The position numbers were made by a program, and so were the translations under genes. This document shows, piece after piece, positions 12,031 to 24,061 of a stretch of 64,000 nt of DNA. Positions within the stretch are counted from its first letter, which is position 1; every line of letters starts with the position of its first letter. The DNA is from Vombatus ursinus (lineage: Eukaryota; Chordata; Mammalia; Diprotodontia; Vombatidae), in the NCBI RefSeq assembly GCF_900497805.2, contig NW_020954630.1:719573-783572 (forward strand), read 5' to 3'. The notes under the pieces are model-generated. The model saw only the letters and a list, made by a program, of their open reading frames with translations, did not search any database and had not been told where the DNA came from.

Positions 12031-12315
12031 TGGGCCACCAGCAGCCTTACTTATTGATTCTATTCTTTAATGTCTTTTCTTAATTTCCAGACCATATGGG
12101 ATGTTTCTTTGTAACTCAGCCCACTTCTGTTGACATTGAGCCAAAAGTCAGTATACCTAGAGGTATACACAGTTTTAAGGGTCTAAGGATATAGGCTAAC
12201 TAGGCATCTGAAGCCCAGCTATTTCTAACAACTTCCCTCCTGTAGCTGCCTCTCCCTCACTCTTCCTTATTACCTAGATGATGGGGTTTTCAATCAGGCA
12301 AATTTATCCCCACAG

Positions 12316-13233
12316 ATCCCTGGTGACCATGAGCCTGATAATGCCCTGAGGATTGTCCTGGTTGGGAAAACTGGAAATGGAAAAAGTGCATCAGGGAATA
12401 CCATCGTTGGGGAAAAAAGCTTTGTGTCTGAAATTTCACCCAATTCAGTGACCCAGAGATGTACAAAGATAACCAAGAAACAGGAATCCAAGGAAGACCT
12501 TGTGGTCGTTGATACACCTGGGCTGTTTGACACAAAGCACAGCCTGTGGACCACTTCTGAGGAGATCAGTCGCAGTGTTATCTTTTCTTCCCCGGGGCCA
12601 CACGCCATCATTTTGGTTCTGCAGCTAGGACGCTATACAGATGAAGAGCAGCAATCTGTCTGCTGGATCAAGGGGCTCTTTGGGCCTGATGTCACAAAGT
12701 ACATGGTAGTCTTATTTACTCGGAAAGATGACTTGGAAGATCAGACACTGGACGAGTTTTTGCAAGGCTCTAGTAAGAACCTCAAAACACTCCTCCGAGA
12801 GTGTAAGGGGCGATACTGTGCGTTCAATAACAAGGCCCAGGATATGGAAAAAGAAGCCCAAGTGGAAGAGCTGATGGAAATAATAAAGAAAATGAGGCAG
12901 GCTAATAAGGGGGCATATTTTTCACATGCCATATACAAGAAAACTGAGGAAAAACTAAACCAAACAATAGAAAACCTTAAGGCAGAGTACAAGAAACATT
13001 TAGAAAATGACATCTGTGATGTGAAAGAAGAATATGCTAAGAAGGAAAATCTCACAGATAAAGACAAAATGAAACAAGATTCTAAAATAAGTGAACTGAA
13101 GCAAAAATATGATGAAAATATTAAAAACATAAGAGCAAAGGCAGAGCAAGAGACAAGTATACTGAGAGAAGTGACAGAGATAATTAGAAAGATGATTATT
13201 AATATTTCAGATTGGTTCCAAAAGTTTGTGTAG
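12316..13233 (+). CDS. GIMAP7: GIMAP7-like GTPase, main (last) coding exon; whole gene probably 8817-13233
   Basis: AIG1/GIMAP GTPase of lymphocytes. With the candidate start exon the protein is 316 residues (human GIMAP7: 300). The exon starts after the acceptor TTATCCCCACAG in phase 0 and has no in-frame ATG before the P-loop. Visible motifs in that numbering: P-loop GKTGNGKS (28-35), DTPG (77-80), SSPGPH, the conserved box LGRYTDEE with the arginine finger Arg117, FTRKDDL as the G4-like motif, and CAFNNK. The C-terminal third is a charged coiled coil ending ISDWFQKFV, with no membrane segment. The KQKYDENIKNIRAKAEQE segment closely matches human GIMAP7 KLKYDEKIKNIREEAER, which favours GIMAP7 over GIMAP4. 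In the human family GIMAP7 hydrolyses GTP as a dimer and can activate GIMAP2; a similar role is inferred here. The frame is intact. Confidence 0.95.
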   Translation: MPGDHEPDNALRIVLVGKTGNGKSASGNTIVGEKSFVSEISPNSVTQRCTKITKKQESKEDLVVVDTPGLFDTKHSLWTTSEEISRSVIFSSPGPHAIILVLQLGRYTDEEQQSVCWIKGLFGPDVTKYMVVLFTRKDDLEDQTLDEFLQGSSKNLKTLLRECKGRYCAFNNKAQDMEKEAQVEELMEIIKKMRQANKGAYFSHAIYKKTEEKLNQTIENLKAEYKKHLENDICDVKEEYAKKENLTDKDKMKQDSKISELKQKYDENIKNIRAKAEQETSILREVTEIIRKMIINISDWFQKFV

Positions 13234-13544
13234 GAGCTTTAAAAAAAATGAACCTACTTTCTTTTGTTCATAGCTATCCCTAATTTTATGTAAACTTTAT
13301 TTATATATAGAATTGGGTCTTGATTCCCTTCATATCACTCAAAGATAAATATTTTTTCAAGGCATGACACACTAGCTGTGGAGGACTGGAGCTCCCTCTA
13401 GTGATGTATCACATTATAGCTCCCAAAATGAAACGCCCCTCTTCTTTTATCTGAGCCTTTACTAGCCATGTGTCTAGAGACCTGAGCCCCAAACATAGAG
13501 TATGGGGGTCAGCCACCTCAAATCCTCCATGTAAGTGGATAGGT

Positions 13545-13550
13545 AATAAA
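13545..13550 (+). terminator. Candidate polyadenylation signal of the GIMAP7-like gene
   Basis: AATAAA 312 bases after the stop codon; the first clear one downstream. Confidence 0.45.
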
Positions 13551-13944
13551 TCACAACTAGATGTAAAGGTTTAAGTCAGTAAAGGAGAGCCAGAGGCTCT
13601 CTGAGCATGGCAGAAAAGTCTGAGGTCCGAGGAAGAAATTAGTGGACGACATTCTCATTTATTTCCTGGTTTTTATGCTTATTTTCTCAAATTGTTTCAA
13701 AGCTTTTTTATTCCTGACTCTCCAGGGTCTGACCGTTAGTCCCAGAATCTAAAGAAGTCTTCCTTGTCTATGATTAATTCTATGTCTCCTTCGTACACTT
13801 TAAAATACTTTTTTCTTTCCTCCTAAACAACCAGTCCCGCTTTTCACTTTCATCATGTCTACTGCTTTGCCCCATGTAGAATGTAAGGTCCTGGGAAGTA
13901 GAGATTGTTTCATTCATTGTACTTGTATTTCTAGTGCCAGCAGT

Positions 13945-14165
13945 ATCTGCCATATATTGTCATTGTTTAGTTATTTCAGTTGTGTCTGACTCTTTGTGGC
14001 CCCATTTGAAGTTTTCTTGGCAAAGATACTGGAGTGATTTGGCATTTCCTTCTCCAATTCACTTTATAGATAAGAAAACTAAAGCAAACAAGGTTACGTG
14101 ACTTGTCCAGTGTCACACTGCTAGTAAGTGTCTGAGGTCAGATTTGAACTCAGGAAGTTGAGTAG
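13945..14165 (-). repeat. MAR1-type CORE-SINE
   Basis: Reverse copy with TGTCTGACTCTTTGTGGCCC, TTTTCTTGGCAAAGATACTG, CATTTCCTTCTCC and GTGACTTGTCCAGTGTCACA. Confidence 0.85.
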
Positions 14166-14867
14166 CACCACCTAGAGAAAAGAGGCTATGGGAAATTCTC
14201 TGACTTGAGAGTTTTTGATGTCAGCCATTCCTCCATGGTCTTCTCATGAGGTGGCTTAAGAGTCATAGGCTTTTGTTCACTTAAGTCACCAGGAGGCCCC
14301 AGGTGCTAAGAACATGAGAAGAGAAATCAGAACCTGCTCTCTCTCACCCTCATCAGGAAATATCTATTTTTCTTTTGACTGATCTAGCTATAGAAGCCAA
14401 AGACTACCCCAGTGAATTGGGTGGGGTATCTGTTGAATGAAACTCAGAGGCTACAGTTGAGAGCCAAGCATATTCTAGACTATGGAAGCTTTATGAGATC
14501 AAGCACACAGGTCTCTAAGAGAGCACACATCCTTTCTGTACTTAAGATTTCTCCTCTGCAGCATCTCCTCAAGCCTATGAAGGGCCCGGACAGCATGTCT
14601 CACCTCCATTTCTGTAGTTCTGCGATGCATCTGAGTGTCAGAGAGGTCAGGAGTATAGCCCTACGGGACGATGCAGGGGGGAGGAACAGAGAGGGAATTC
14701 TTCCCTCTGGGGACCATAGAAGCAGACTCAGGCAACACCAAGTCACCTAAGTGTGCTTTGGGACTCCCAGCCTTCCCCTTCGTGTACCATTTTCCTTCCC
14801 TGATGCTACTGTTATCTTGTGTAGCCTCCCTCTTCTCCCCCCACTCTCTTTAAGTCCCCAGTGCACT

Positions 14868-15625
14868 AATTTATTGTTGATGGAGTTGTGAAATGATTCA
14901 ACCATTTTGGAGAGCAATCTGGAATTGTGCCCAAAGAGTTATTAAACTACCTATACCCTTTGACCCAGCAATACTACTACTTGGTCTATTTCTAAAGATG
15001 ATTAGGAAAAAGGAAAAGAACCTATATGTTCTAAAATGTTTATAGCATGTCTCTTTGTGGTGGCAAAGATGTGGAAATTGCAGGGATGCCTATCAACTGG
15101 GGAATGACTGAACAAATTGTGATATATGATTGTGATGGAATACTACTGTGCTGTAAGAAATGATGAGCTCAATGATTTTAGAAAAACATGGAAAGACTTG
15201 CATGAAATAATGAACAGTAAAATGAGCAGAACCAAGAGAACATTGTATATAATAACAGCAATATTGTTTTAAGAACAACTTTGAGCAAATGTTACTTTGT
15301 GTAATGTAAACACACAAATTAACTGTAAAGGGCATATAAAGAAAGATGCTATCTGCAACCAGAAAAAGAACTGATAAATAGAAGTATGTATGGAATAATT
15401 TTACATACATATACATATTTGTGTATAATGGTTTTCATCTCTGGGGTGGGGGGGGGGGAAGGGAAGAAAAAAGAAGAAAAAGAAAGAAATTTACATGATA
15501 ATTTCATTGTATATTTGAAAGGAATAGGAGGTTGTACATAGTAGATTGGCAGTTTTATATGCAATCATCTTTTTATTGTATTATGTTATGGAAATGCTTG
15601 TTTTATTCCATAAATTACAAATAAA
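14868..15625 (+). mobile_element. L1 fragment: ORF2 C-terminus and 3' tail
   Basis: The forward strand reads the end of L1 ORF2: GGAGTTGTGAAATGATTCAA (cysteine-knuckle region), then CCCTTTGACCCAGCAATACT and GATGGAATACTACTGTGCTG, then a 3' tail with AATAAA near 15620. Truncated at its 5' side. Confidence 0.85.
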
Positions 15626-16544
15626 AGCTCCCAATGCCTTTAAAGTCTTCTCTGTACTTTCCAAGTCCATTTTCTAGACAGGTTCCATTCTTTGTCCTTC
15701 ACTTCTCCCTGTCTGTGAATGGACGTCTTCCCTCAGTCTCTCACCAAAGGGAATTTGGATTTTGGTACCTGCTCTGCTCCCACCTGCAAGACTTTGGGCA
15801 AATAAATCTCTTTCCAACCCTGAGTTTCAGCTTCTTCTTCTGTAAAAATCAGGGGTTGTACTAGATAACTCCAAGGTTCCTTCTAGCTCTAATATTTGGA
15901 GTTTTCCTGACTATGCCTCAGTTCAGAGGCAGCACTTCCTGGCCAGCTAGGGCTAGGAGGAAAGTAGCTGAGCTTTGGTGGGCAAGGGAGCATTGGAAGG
16001 GACACCCAGCCTTGGGCCAGTAGCTCAGCAGATGTGGTGGGAGAGGTGAACAAAAGAGAGATCTTTGTCCACTTCAGACCTACTTGACTGCTGGCCTAGA
16101 GCAATAGGAAGGGATTCTGTGGTCAGTAAACTCCCCTCAGGGGTTATTCTGTCAGCCAATGGCAGATTCTGGGCCTATTCCCTGAAGGGACCAGATCTTC
16201 CATTCACAAAGGAAAGAGGGTAGGGTTGGAAAGAGATAAAAGCTGGGATGTCCCAGAGTTTTTGTGCTGATGGAACTAAATGGCCTTTGGTACCATTTAC
16301 CGTTCACTTTTCAGAGGTTTCAGGGTCTCATTTTTATGTAAGAAGGCAAAGCTGGACGCATCAGGAGTGATTCCCGTTTGGCTCTGAGATTCAGCAGGGC
16401 CAGCTTTACACATAAGGAAAGAGGTGTTCTGTCAGAATCTATAATTTCAGGAGCTGTGGAACTTCCCCACCCCTACAAGTTCTTCTCCTTGTTGGCTTAT
16501 CCCTGAATTCCCTTTAATAAAGAATAAAGTCTCCATTCAGTCCT

Positions 16545-16640
16545 CCATACAACTGTCTAATTGCTATTCCTAACACACAGATCTGACCATGTTATACCTG
16601 CACTCAAACATCTTTAGTGGCTCCCTATTACCTCTAACAA
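16545..16640 (+). mobile_element. L2 fragment
   Basis: CACAGATCTGACCATGTTAT and AGTGGCTCCCTATTACCTCT are landmarks of the L2 ORF2 3' part. Confidence 0.6.
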
Positions 16641-16676
16641 ACTCCTCTATTTTACAGGTAAGGAGACTCTGAGAGG

Positions 16677-16686
16677 NNNNNNNNNN
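16677..16686. other. Assembly gap (10 N)
   Basis: Ten N between GAGAGG and GGAGAG, with no clear overlap of the flanks. The true length is unknown. Confidence 0.99.
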
Positions 16687-16929
16687 GGAGAGAATGGGCT
16701 TAACCTCAAAATAGTTTCTACTAAATAATTTCACCACTCAGTTTGCTTATGAATGTGGAAGCCAATGGATGAATCATGGTCATTCCCTCTTTGCTTCTGT
16801 ATCCCTCTCAAGAATACATACTAACTCTTCTTCCCAGTATGATTGATCTAGAAATTGAGGTGGAGCCTGCTTCTGGCCAGAAATGTCTAAATCCTCTGGA
16901 CTTTCTCTGTAATAAACTTTCTTGATACT

Positions 16930-17065
16930 AAATAATAATAATAATAATAATAATGATAGCACCCACCTTCCAAGATTGTTGTGAGGATCAAATGAGATAA
17001 TATTTGCAAAAGTCTTAACACGGTGCCTGGCACACAGTAGGTATTTAATAAATGCTTGTTCCATT
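16930..17065 (+). repeat. (TAA)n microsatellite joined to a MIR-type 3' end
   Basis: About eight TAA units, then the MIR-like end (GATTGTTGTGAGGATCAAAT, GTGCCTGGCACACAGTAGGT). The triplet run probably grew from such a SINE's own repeat-rich part. Confidence 0.7.
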
Positions 17066-17591
17066 GCCTGCTTGTGTATACTGGCATGATTGTTAATAGA
17101 AAGCACACCAGTGGGGGCTCACAAGCTATGGTTTAGGAATGCAATCACACAGCATTAACCCACAAATCTGTGGTAGCAATCATCCTCTGAGTACTCAACC
17201 CACAAGTGGGAATGCACTTTGGGAGAGTAGCCCAGAAAGGGTCCTACGCAAAGAAAAAGCAAAAACAGAACCTAACTTCAAGAAGTTTACATACTAATGA
17301 GGGATACATAGACAACAAAAGATATATGAGATAAATACCGAATAGGTGGAATGTAACTTTACAGTGGAAAGCACTAGTAGCTGGGGGAGTCCAGGAGAGC
17401 TGAGTCCTGCAATAAGCCAGGGATTCTAAGAGGCAGAGGTAAATAGCAACAACATCACAACCTGAGGAACATACTGAAAAGGCTTGGGAGGATGGGAGAT
17501 GGATGCTGTGTGAGGGACAACAAATAGGCCTGTGTGATGGGACCATTGAGTTTGCAGAGGAGAGTAAGTGATGTGTAAGAAGATTAGAAAA

Positions 17592-17740
17592 GGGGCAGCC
17601 AGGTGGTGCAGTGGATAGAGCACTGGTGCTGAAGTCAGGAGGAGCTGAGTTCAACTCCAGCCTCAGACCAAACACTTGACACTTACTAGCTGTGTGACCC
17701 TGGGCAAGTCACTTAACCCTAACTGCCTAAAAAAAAAAGA
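17592..17740 (+). repeat. Marsupial tRNA-derived SINE
   Basis: Forward copy beginning GGGCAGCCAGGTGGTGCAGT and ending in an A-rich tail. The flanking repeat AGAAGATTAGAAA occurs before and after it. Confidence 0.93.
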
Positions 17741-17913
17741 AGAAGAAGATTAGAAAGATAAGAAGAGGCTAGATTGTGAAGATCTTTAAATATCAAAAAG
17801 AGAAGTTTATATTTGATGTGAAAAGTAAAAGAAGTCACTGGAATTTATTGAGTAGGGGAGATAGCATGGCTAGAACTGTGCTTTTGGAAACCCATTTTAA
17901 TAGTTGTATAGAG

Positions 17914-18127
17914 CAGAGGTGTCAAACTCATGGGGCATGCAACTGACAGCTCTCCAGAGTGGGGCATGAACCAGATTTAAATGTAAATGGGAGATATTTA
18001 ACAAAATAAACAAAAATACAATAAAACGTAATGTTAATACAAGGTTTTTTTAAGTTAAGATGTGGTCCACAGGGATCTTTATGTAGGGTTTGGTGGGCCC
18101 TTTTTGACTTAAGTTGAACATTGTTAC
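17914..18127 (+). repeat. Non-autonomous hAT-like element (CAGAGGTGTCAAACTC end)
   Basis: Starts CAGAGGTGTCAAACTC. The inner AGATTTAAATGTAAATGGGA and the stretch TTTAACAAAATAAAC match the copy at 23704-23872. The right end is worn. Confidence 0.6.
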
Positions 18128-18640
18128 TAGGGAATTAACCAGGAAATGACTAAAGAAATTGTGCTATATGAACTTAATGGAATAGTGTTGCTCCATAAGT
18201 AATGGCTAAAGGAACAGTTTCACAGAATCCTGGGAAGAACTGATGCAGAGTGAAGACAGCAGGACAGTTTAGAAAATGACCACATAAAGGAAAAACTATC
18301 TTTTATAGACTTAAGGACTCTGTTCAAAGCAATGACTAACAATGTCTCCACAGGACTTATAATGAAGCATCTCATCTACCTCCTTACAGAGAGAAGATAC
18401 TCTCACAGTGAGGAAAAAGAAATCTATTTTTGTTTAGAAACATTTTTTTACAGGTATTTGGCAAGAAATACATTTTTGGATATGGGTGTACAAATTTGTT
18501 TTTTTCTTGACTATGCCTATTTGTTACAAGGTTCCCTCCTCCCATTTTTAGTTGGAGGAAAGGATTAAAAGGGGAGGGGAATACCAATAGTGATGCAAAA
18601 AGAAAAAGTAGGCCATTGAAATAATTTTAAAAGTTTACAA
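18128..18640 (+). mobile_element. L1 3'-end fragment
   Basis: Forward L1 tail: AATGGAATAGTGTTGCTCCA, GAACTGATGCAGAGTGAAGA, GACTTATAATGAAGCATCTC and GACTATGCCTATTTGTTACA. No ORF remains. Confidence 0.75.
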
Positions 18641-18649
18641 AGGAATTGA

Positions 18650-21600
18650 AAAAGAATTCTTTTTTTTTTGTTCAGTATTCTGTTTTCCCCCAGTTAAATG
18701 TAACAACATTTTTTTAACATTCATTTTTAAAACTTTGAGTTCCAAATTCTCTTCCTTACTCCTTTCCTGCCCCAATTAAGAAGACAAGCATTTTGATAGA
18801 GGTTATGCATGTGTAGTCATGCAAAACATATCCATAATAGTCATGTTGTGAAAGAAAACAGACAGAAAAAACCTCAAGAAAAATAAAGTAAAAAAAAAAG
18901 CATGCTTCAATCTGTATTCAGACACCATCTATTCTTTCTCTGGGGATGGATAGCATTTTTCATCATAAGTCTTTCAGAGTTGTCTTGGATCATATTTCTG
19001 AGAATAGTTAAGTCATTCACAGCTGATCATCTTACACTATTGTTGTTACTTTGTACACAGTACATTTCACTTTGCATTAGCATGTGCAAGTTTTTCCAGG
19101 TTTTTCTGAGAGCATCCTGCTCATCATTTCTTATAGTACAATAGTATTCCGTCATAATCATATACCACAACTTGTTCAGACATTCTCCAATTAACGGGCA
19201 TCCCCTCACTTTCTAATTTTTTTTGGTCTGGACAATGGGGTAAAGTGACATGCCCAGGGTCATACAACTAGTAAGTATCAAGTATCTGAGGCCAGATTTG
19301 AACTCAGGTCCTCCTGACTCCAGGGCCTGTGCTCTATCCACTGTGCCACCTAGCTGCCCTTCAATTTCTAATTCTTTACCCCCAGAAAAGAGTTACTACA
19401 AATATTTTTGTACATACAGGTCCTTTTCCTTTTTGTTTTTTATCTCTTTTGGGAAACAGACCTAGTAGTGGTATTACTAAGTCAAAGGCTATGCATGGTT
19501 TTATGGACCTTTGGGTATAGTTCCAAATTGCTCTAGAGAATGGTTTAATCAGTTCACAACTCCACCAAGAGTGCATTAATGTCTCATTTTTCCTACATCC
19601 CCTCCAACATTTGTCAATTACCTTTTCTGTCCTATTAGTCAATCTGATAGTATAGTGGATAGTGTCTCAGAATTGTTTTAATTTACATTTCTCCAATCAA
19701 TAGTGAATTAGAATATTTTTTCATATGGCTATAGACAGCTTTGATTACTTCAGCTGAAAATTGACTATATCTTTTGATCATTTATCAATTGGGGAATGGT
19801 TCTTATTTTATAAATTTAACTTAGTTCTTTATGTATTTGAGAAATGAGGCCTTTATCAGAGAAACTTACTTCAAAATTTTTTTTTCACAGTTACTATTGC
19901 TAACTGTATTTCCCTCTAACCTATTCCCCCCACCCCTGTTTATTCTATTCTCTCTCTCCTTTCACCCTGTCCATCCTCAAAAGTGTTTTGCTTCTGACTA
20001 CATCCTCCCCAAATCTGCTCTCCCTTCTATCACTCCCTCCCTTCTCTTATCCTCTTCCCCTCCTACTTTCCTGTAGGGTAAGATAGATTTTTTTTTATAC
20101 CCAATTGCATGTGTATGTTATTCCCTCTTTGAGCCAATTATGATGAGAGTAAGGTTCACTCACTCCCCTTCACTTCCCTGCTCTTCCCCTCCACTGTAAA
20201 AATTTTTTCTTGCCTCTTTTATGTAAGGTAATTTACCTCAGTCTACCTCTCCCTTTCTCTTTCTCCCAGTACATTCCTCTCTCACACTCCTTAATTTTAG
20301 TTTCTAGATATCATCCCTTCATATTCAACTCACACTTATACCCTCTATTTATATATACTCCTTCTAACTACCCTATAATGAGAAAGGTCTTATGAGTTAT
20401 AAATATCATCTTCCCATGTAGGAATGCAAACTTATTAAGTGCTTTATGATTTCCATTTCCTGTTTCCCTTTTTATGCTTCTCTTGAGTCCTGTATTTGAA
20501 AGTCAAATTTTCTATTCAGCTCTGGTTTTTTCATCAAGAATGCTTGAAAATCCTCTATCTCATTGAATATCCATTTTTCCCCCTGAAGGATTATGCTCAA
20601 TTTTGCTGGGTAGGTGATTCTTAGTTGTAACCCTAGCTCCTTTGCCTTCCAGAATATCATATTCCAAGCCCTCTGGTCCTTTAATGTAGAAGCAGCTAAA
20701 TCTTGTATTTTCCTGACTGTGGCTCCACTGTACCTGAATTGCTTCTTTCTGACTGCTTGCAATATTTTCTCTTTGACATAGGAACTCTAGAATTTTGCTA
20801 TAATATTCCTGGGAGTTTTTATTTTGGGATCTCTTTCAGGAAGTGATCGATGGATTCTTTCAATTTCTATTTTAACCTCTGGTTCTAGAATATCAAGGCA
20901 GTTTTCCTTGATAATTTCTTGAAAGATCATGTTCAGGCTCTTTTTTGGCTTTCAGGTAACACAGTAATTTTTAAATTACCTTTCCTGGATCTAGTTTCCA
21001 TGTCAGTTGTTTTTCCAATGAGATATTTCACATTGTCTTCTATTTTTCATTCTTTTGTTTTTATTTTATTGTTTCTTGATTTCTCATAAAGTCATTAGCT
21101 TCCATTTGCTCCATTCTAATTTTTAGGGAATTATTTTCTTCAGTGAGCTTTTGGACCTCCTTTTCCATTTGGCCAATTCTGCTTTTTAAGGGATTCTTCT
21201 CTTTGTTGGCTTTTTGGACTCTTTTTACTATTTAGCCTTGTTTGTTTTTTAAGGTGTTATTTTCTTCAGTATATTTTTGTGTCTCCTTTACCAAACTGTT
21301 GACTCATTTTTCATGATTTTCTTGCATCACTCTCATTTTTCATCCCAATTTTCCCTCTGCCTCTCTTACTTGATTTTCAAAATCCTTTCTGAGCTCTTCC
21401 ATGGCCTGAGACTGGTTCATATTTCTCTTGGAGACTTTGAATACAGGAGCTTTGACTTTGTTGTCTTCTTCTGAGTGTGTATTTCGATCTTCCTTGTCAC
21501 CAAAGTAAATTTCTGTAGCTAGAGTTTTTTTTTCCCATTGTTTGCTCATTTCCCCAGTCTATTACTTGACTTTTAAGTCTCTGTTAAAGTAGGGCTCTGC

Positions 21601-22445
21601 TTCCAGGGTGGAGCACTGCCAGGGAGCATTGTCCCAAGTTTCAGATGTTTTGTGCAGCTGTTTCCAGAGATATGTCTAGGGGTTGTAAGTTTTCAGTTCT
21701 TCTAAGGTGGTATGACCTAAGGAGAAGTATTTACTACTTTTCTTTGCTACTCTGCTACTTCCTGTGCTCTGGTCTGTGAGCAACCATAAACTCTTTCCTG
21801 CCCTGGAACTGTGAGGAGGGTTCCCCCTCTACTGTGGCTGCAAGCTCTGCTATGCTAGTGCTCCTCTTTACCCTGGAACTACAACCTAGAAGCCAGATCT
21901 GAGTATGGGCAAAGCGCCAGAGTCCTGCATCAGACCCTGGTAATCTCTTTCTGACCAGTTGTTCTACTCTCTTACTGTCTGTGCTGCCCCTGCTGAACCA
22001 GTCACTCCTACGGCCTGCTCCTGGTTTGCTGGGGCCAGGGCTGTGCTGGCACAGCCTGTGCTGGACTGTGCTCCATTCTCACTCAGGGCAACAGACCCTT
22101 CCCGTCAACCTTCTAAGTTGTCTTTGGCATTTGTGGGCTGAAAGTTCTGGAAACCAGCAGTGTTGCCACTGGTTCAGTCACCCCATGGCCTGCTCTGGGT
22201 TTGTTGGGGTCCAGTCTGCACTGGTGCAACCTGTACTGGACTGGGCTTCCCTCTTACCCTGGTCCAACAAACTTTTCCTACCAACCTTCCAAGTTGTCTT
22301 GGGTTGGAAATTTGTTTCACTCCATCTTTTTGTGGGTTTTGCTGCTTCAGACTTTGTTTATAGTCATTTTTTAAAGGTATTTGGAGGATTTTGGAGGAGA
22401 GCTCAGGTGAGTCACTGTCTTTACTCCACCATCTTGGCTCTGCCT
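18650..22445 (-). mobile_element. HAL1-like (half-L1) element, near full length
   Basis: Read on the minus strand. The 5' end is at about 22440 (AGCCAAGATGGTGGAG, the usual L1 start), then about 900 bases of 5' leader. ORF1 runs from about 21549 (MSKQWEKK..., coiled coil with NQSQAMEELRKDFE) to about 20472 (QDLAASTLKDQ, SREA end), broken in several frames. A 600-base spacer follows, and then only the C-terminal part of ORF2 (DKGLISQI, CWRGCRKNETLMHSWWSCEL, TEYYCTIRNDEQ) and the 3' tail. The endonuclease and reverse transcriptase are absent. AAAGGAATT is found at both edges. The same ORF1-spacer-ORF2-end layout recurs at 40882-43895, as in half-L1 elements known from marsupials. Confidence 0.75.
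19217..19361 (-). repeat. Marsupial tRNA-derived SINE inside the HAL1-like element
   Basis: Reverse copy (ATGCCCAGGGTCATACAACT ... CTATCCACTGTGCCACCTAG) with TTTCTAATT on both sides. Confidence 0.92.
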
Positions 22446-22691
22446 AAAAGGAATTTCAAAGTCAGCACAGACAAGTAGGACAGTTTTGAAAGTATCAGGT
22501 TGAATTTATTATATGCTTAAAAAAACAAACAAAGAACATAAGAGATATGTATGGAATAGAAATGTGTGGTTTCACATACAATTTCTTTTTGTGTTATACT
22601 TGTGTTTATACTTCTTTTTGTGTTAAATGATGTAGAAACATCATTTTTTTTGGTGTTTGTGAAATTCAGAATTGTATATATCTGCATATAT

Positions 22692-23361
22692 ATTCTCTTT
22701 ATTTTCTTCACAGGATAAAAGTTACAATAATTTCATTGAGAGAGAGAGAAAATATCTCTACCTCTCTTCTTTTCACATCACTTTCCAGATGTGACAGGAA
22801 AAAAGCATCTTCAATTTCTCTCAAGCAAGCCCTGCATCTTAATAGACTCTCACTATATAGTATGTTTGCATATTTATACACACATATGTATATATGTATG
22901 TATGTGTGTGTAATCCCATCCCTATTTCAAAAGCCTTTCCTACAGGGGTTATAAAAATGTTACTGTAGCTTTAAGAAGGAAAGATGCTCACAGTTACAAT
23001 TAAACCTGTCATTCTATGAGGTACTTCTCCATAAGGAGTGTAGGAGACTTATGTGCATATAAATTTAACTTTGCTATATGAAGATCTATGATATAAACTG
23101 TAGAGAAGACAGAAAGAAGGTAAAGAGAGACCTCTTTTTTGTTAGACCTGTATCAACTTATTTTTATAAAGAAACACATTATAAAGACTTTTATGAGGTG
23201 GGAGTCTATTAAGAGTCAGGGCTCAAGAGACATTGAAGATGCTGTTTTCCTGTCACATCTGGAGAGTGACATGAAGAGGACAGGGGTAGAGATATTCTCT
23301 CTTTTTTAAAAAAAAGTGAAATTATTATTCATTTTTATCTTGTGAAGAAAAGAAAGAGAAT
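22692..23361. repeat. Long inverted repeat: arms of about 162 bases, loop of about 345
   Basis: The left arm 22692-22853 (CACTTTCCAGATGTGACAGG, GCATCTTCAATTTCTCTCAA, CTTAATAGACTCTCAC) pairs with the complement of 23199-23361 (CACTCTCCAGATGTGACAGG, GCATCTTCAATGTCTCTTGA, CTTAATAGACTCCCAC). The arms differ by scattered changes and small gaps. I recognise no known element. The loop has a TATG-type run near 22878-22910 and no open frame. Confidence 0.8.
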
Positions 23362-23703
23362 TCTTCCAAAAAGAATTTGTTATCCCAAGTAAACTAAACA
23401 TCATGGGACTATTTTCACAATGGAAGAGAAGTCATCTACTCTTCTTGTGTCTCTTTTAGGTGACTGTGACTATGATCATTCACACAGCAATTTTGTAAAT
23501 AATTATTTTTGTCTTATGATTGATTTCATTGTTAATAAACTGTGTAGTCATGCCTTGACCACACAATTACTCTCAGCCTCTTTAGGTCCAATGTCTACTT
23601 TTCAATTTGTCATTCCACCTTTTTTTTTTTAAAGGTAATTTGAGTAGCTTTCTTCAGAACCTTTAGTGTTGGCCATCTGTGATTCTCAGTAACACTGCAA
23701 AAA

Positions 23704-23872
23704 AGAGGTGTCAAACACTCCCAAATGTGGCTGAACCAGATTAAAATGTATTGGGAAATATTTAGTAAAATAAATGAAAATACACTACAACATAGTTAAT
23801 GTTGATTTGTGGTTTTCTAAGTCAATATGTGGCCCTGCAGAGATTTGTTTTTATTTGAATTTGACACCACTG
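23704..23872 (+). repeat. Non-autonomous hAT-like element with GTGTCAAAC ends
   Basis: The left end AGAGGTGTCAAACACTC and the right end GAATTTGACACCACTG are inverted repeats of each other. 169 bases, non-coding. This is the best preserved of three copies in the window (4853, 17914, here). Confidence 0.7.
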
Positions 23873-24061
23873 CCAAGACCATTAGTTGTTAATAGATGCC
23901 TACTGTGTCCACTTGATGACCCTCTTTTTTCCCTCCTCCCAATCCCAGTCATCAGTTCTGTTATTTGGGTTCTCTGTGTTCCCCATAGGATGTAGCATGG
24001 AGCTAGGAAGCTGTTTGCTGCTTAGTAGATTTTTTAAATGAATAAATGAAAGGATGGCACT

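Noticed and set aside
12741-13130. 129-codon minus-strand frame
   Set aside because: Shadow of the GIMAP7-like exon's coiled-coil region.
13392-13404. Second CTCF-like motif (CTCCCTCTAGTGA)
   Set aside because: Two mismatches to the core; too weak to list.
17244-17675. 143-codon minus-strand frame
   Set aside because: Runs through a SINE and has no domain.
21981-22478. 165-codon open frame
   Set aside because: Antisense to the 5' leader of the HAL1-like element at 18650-22445.
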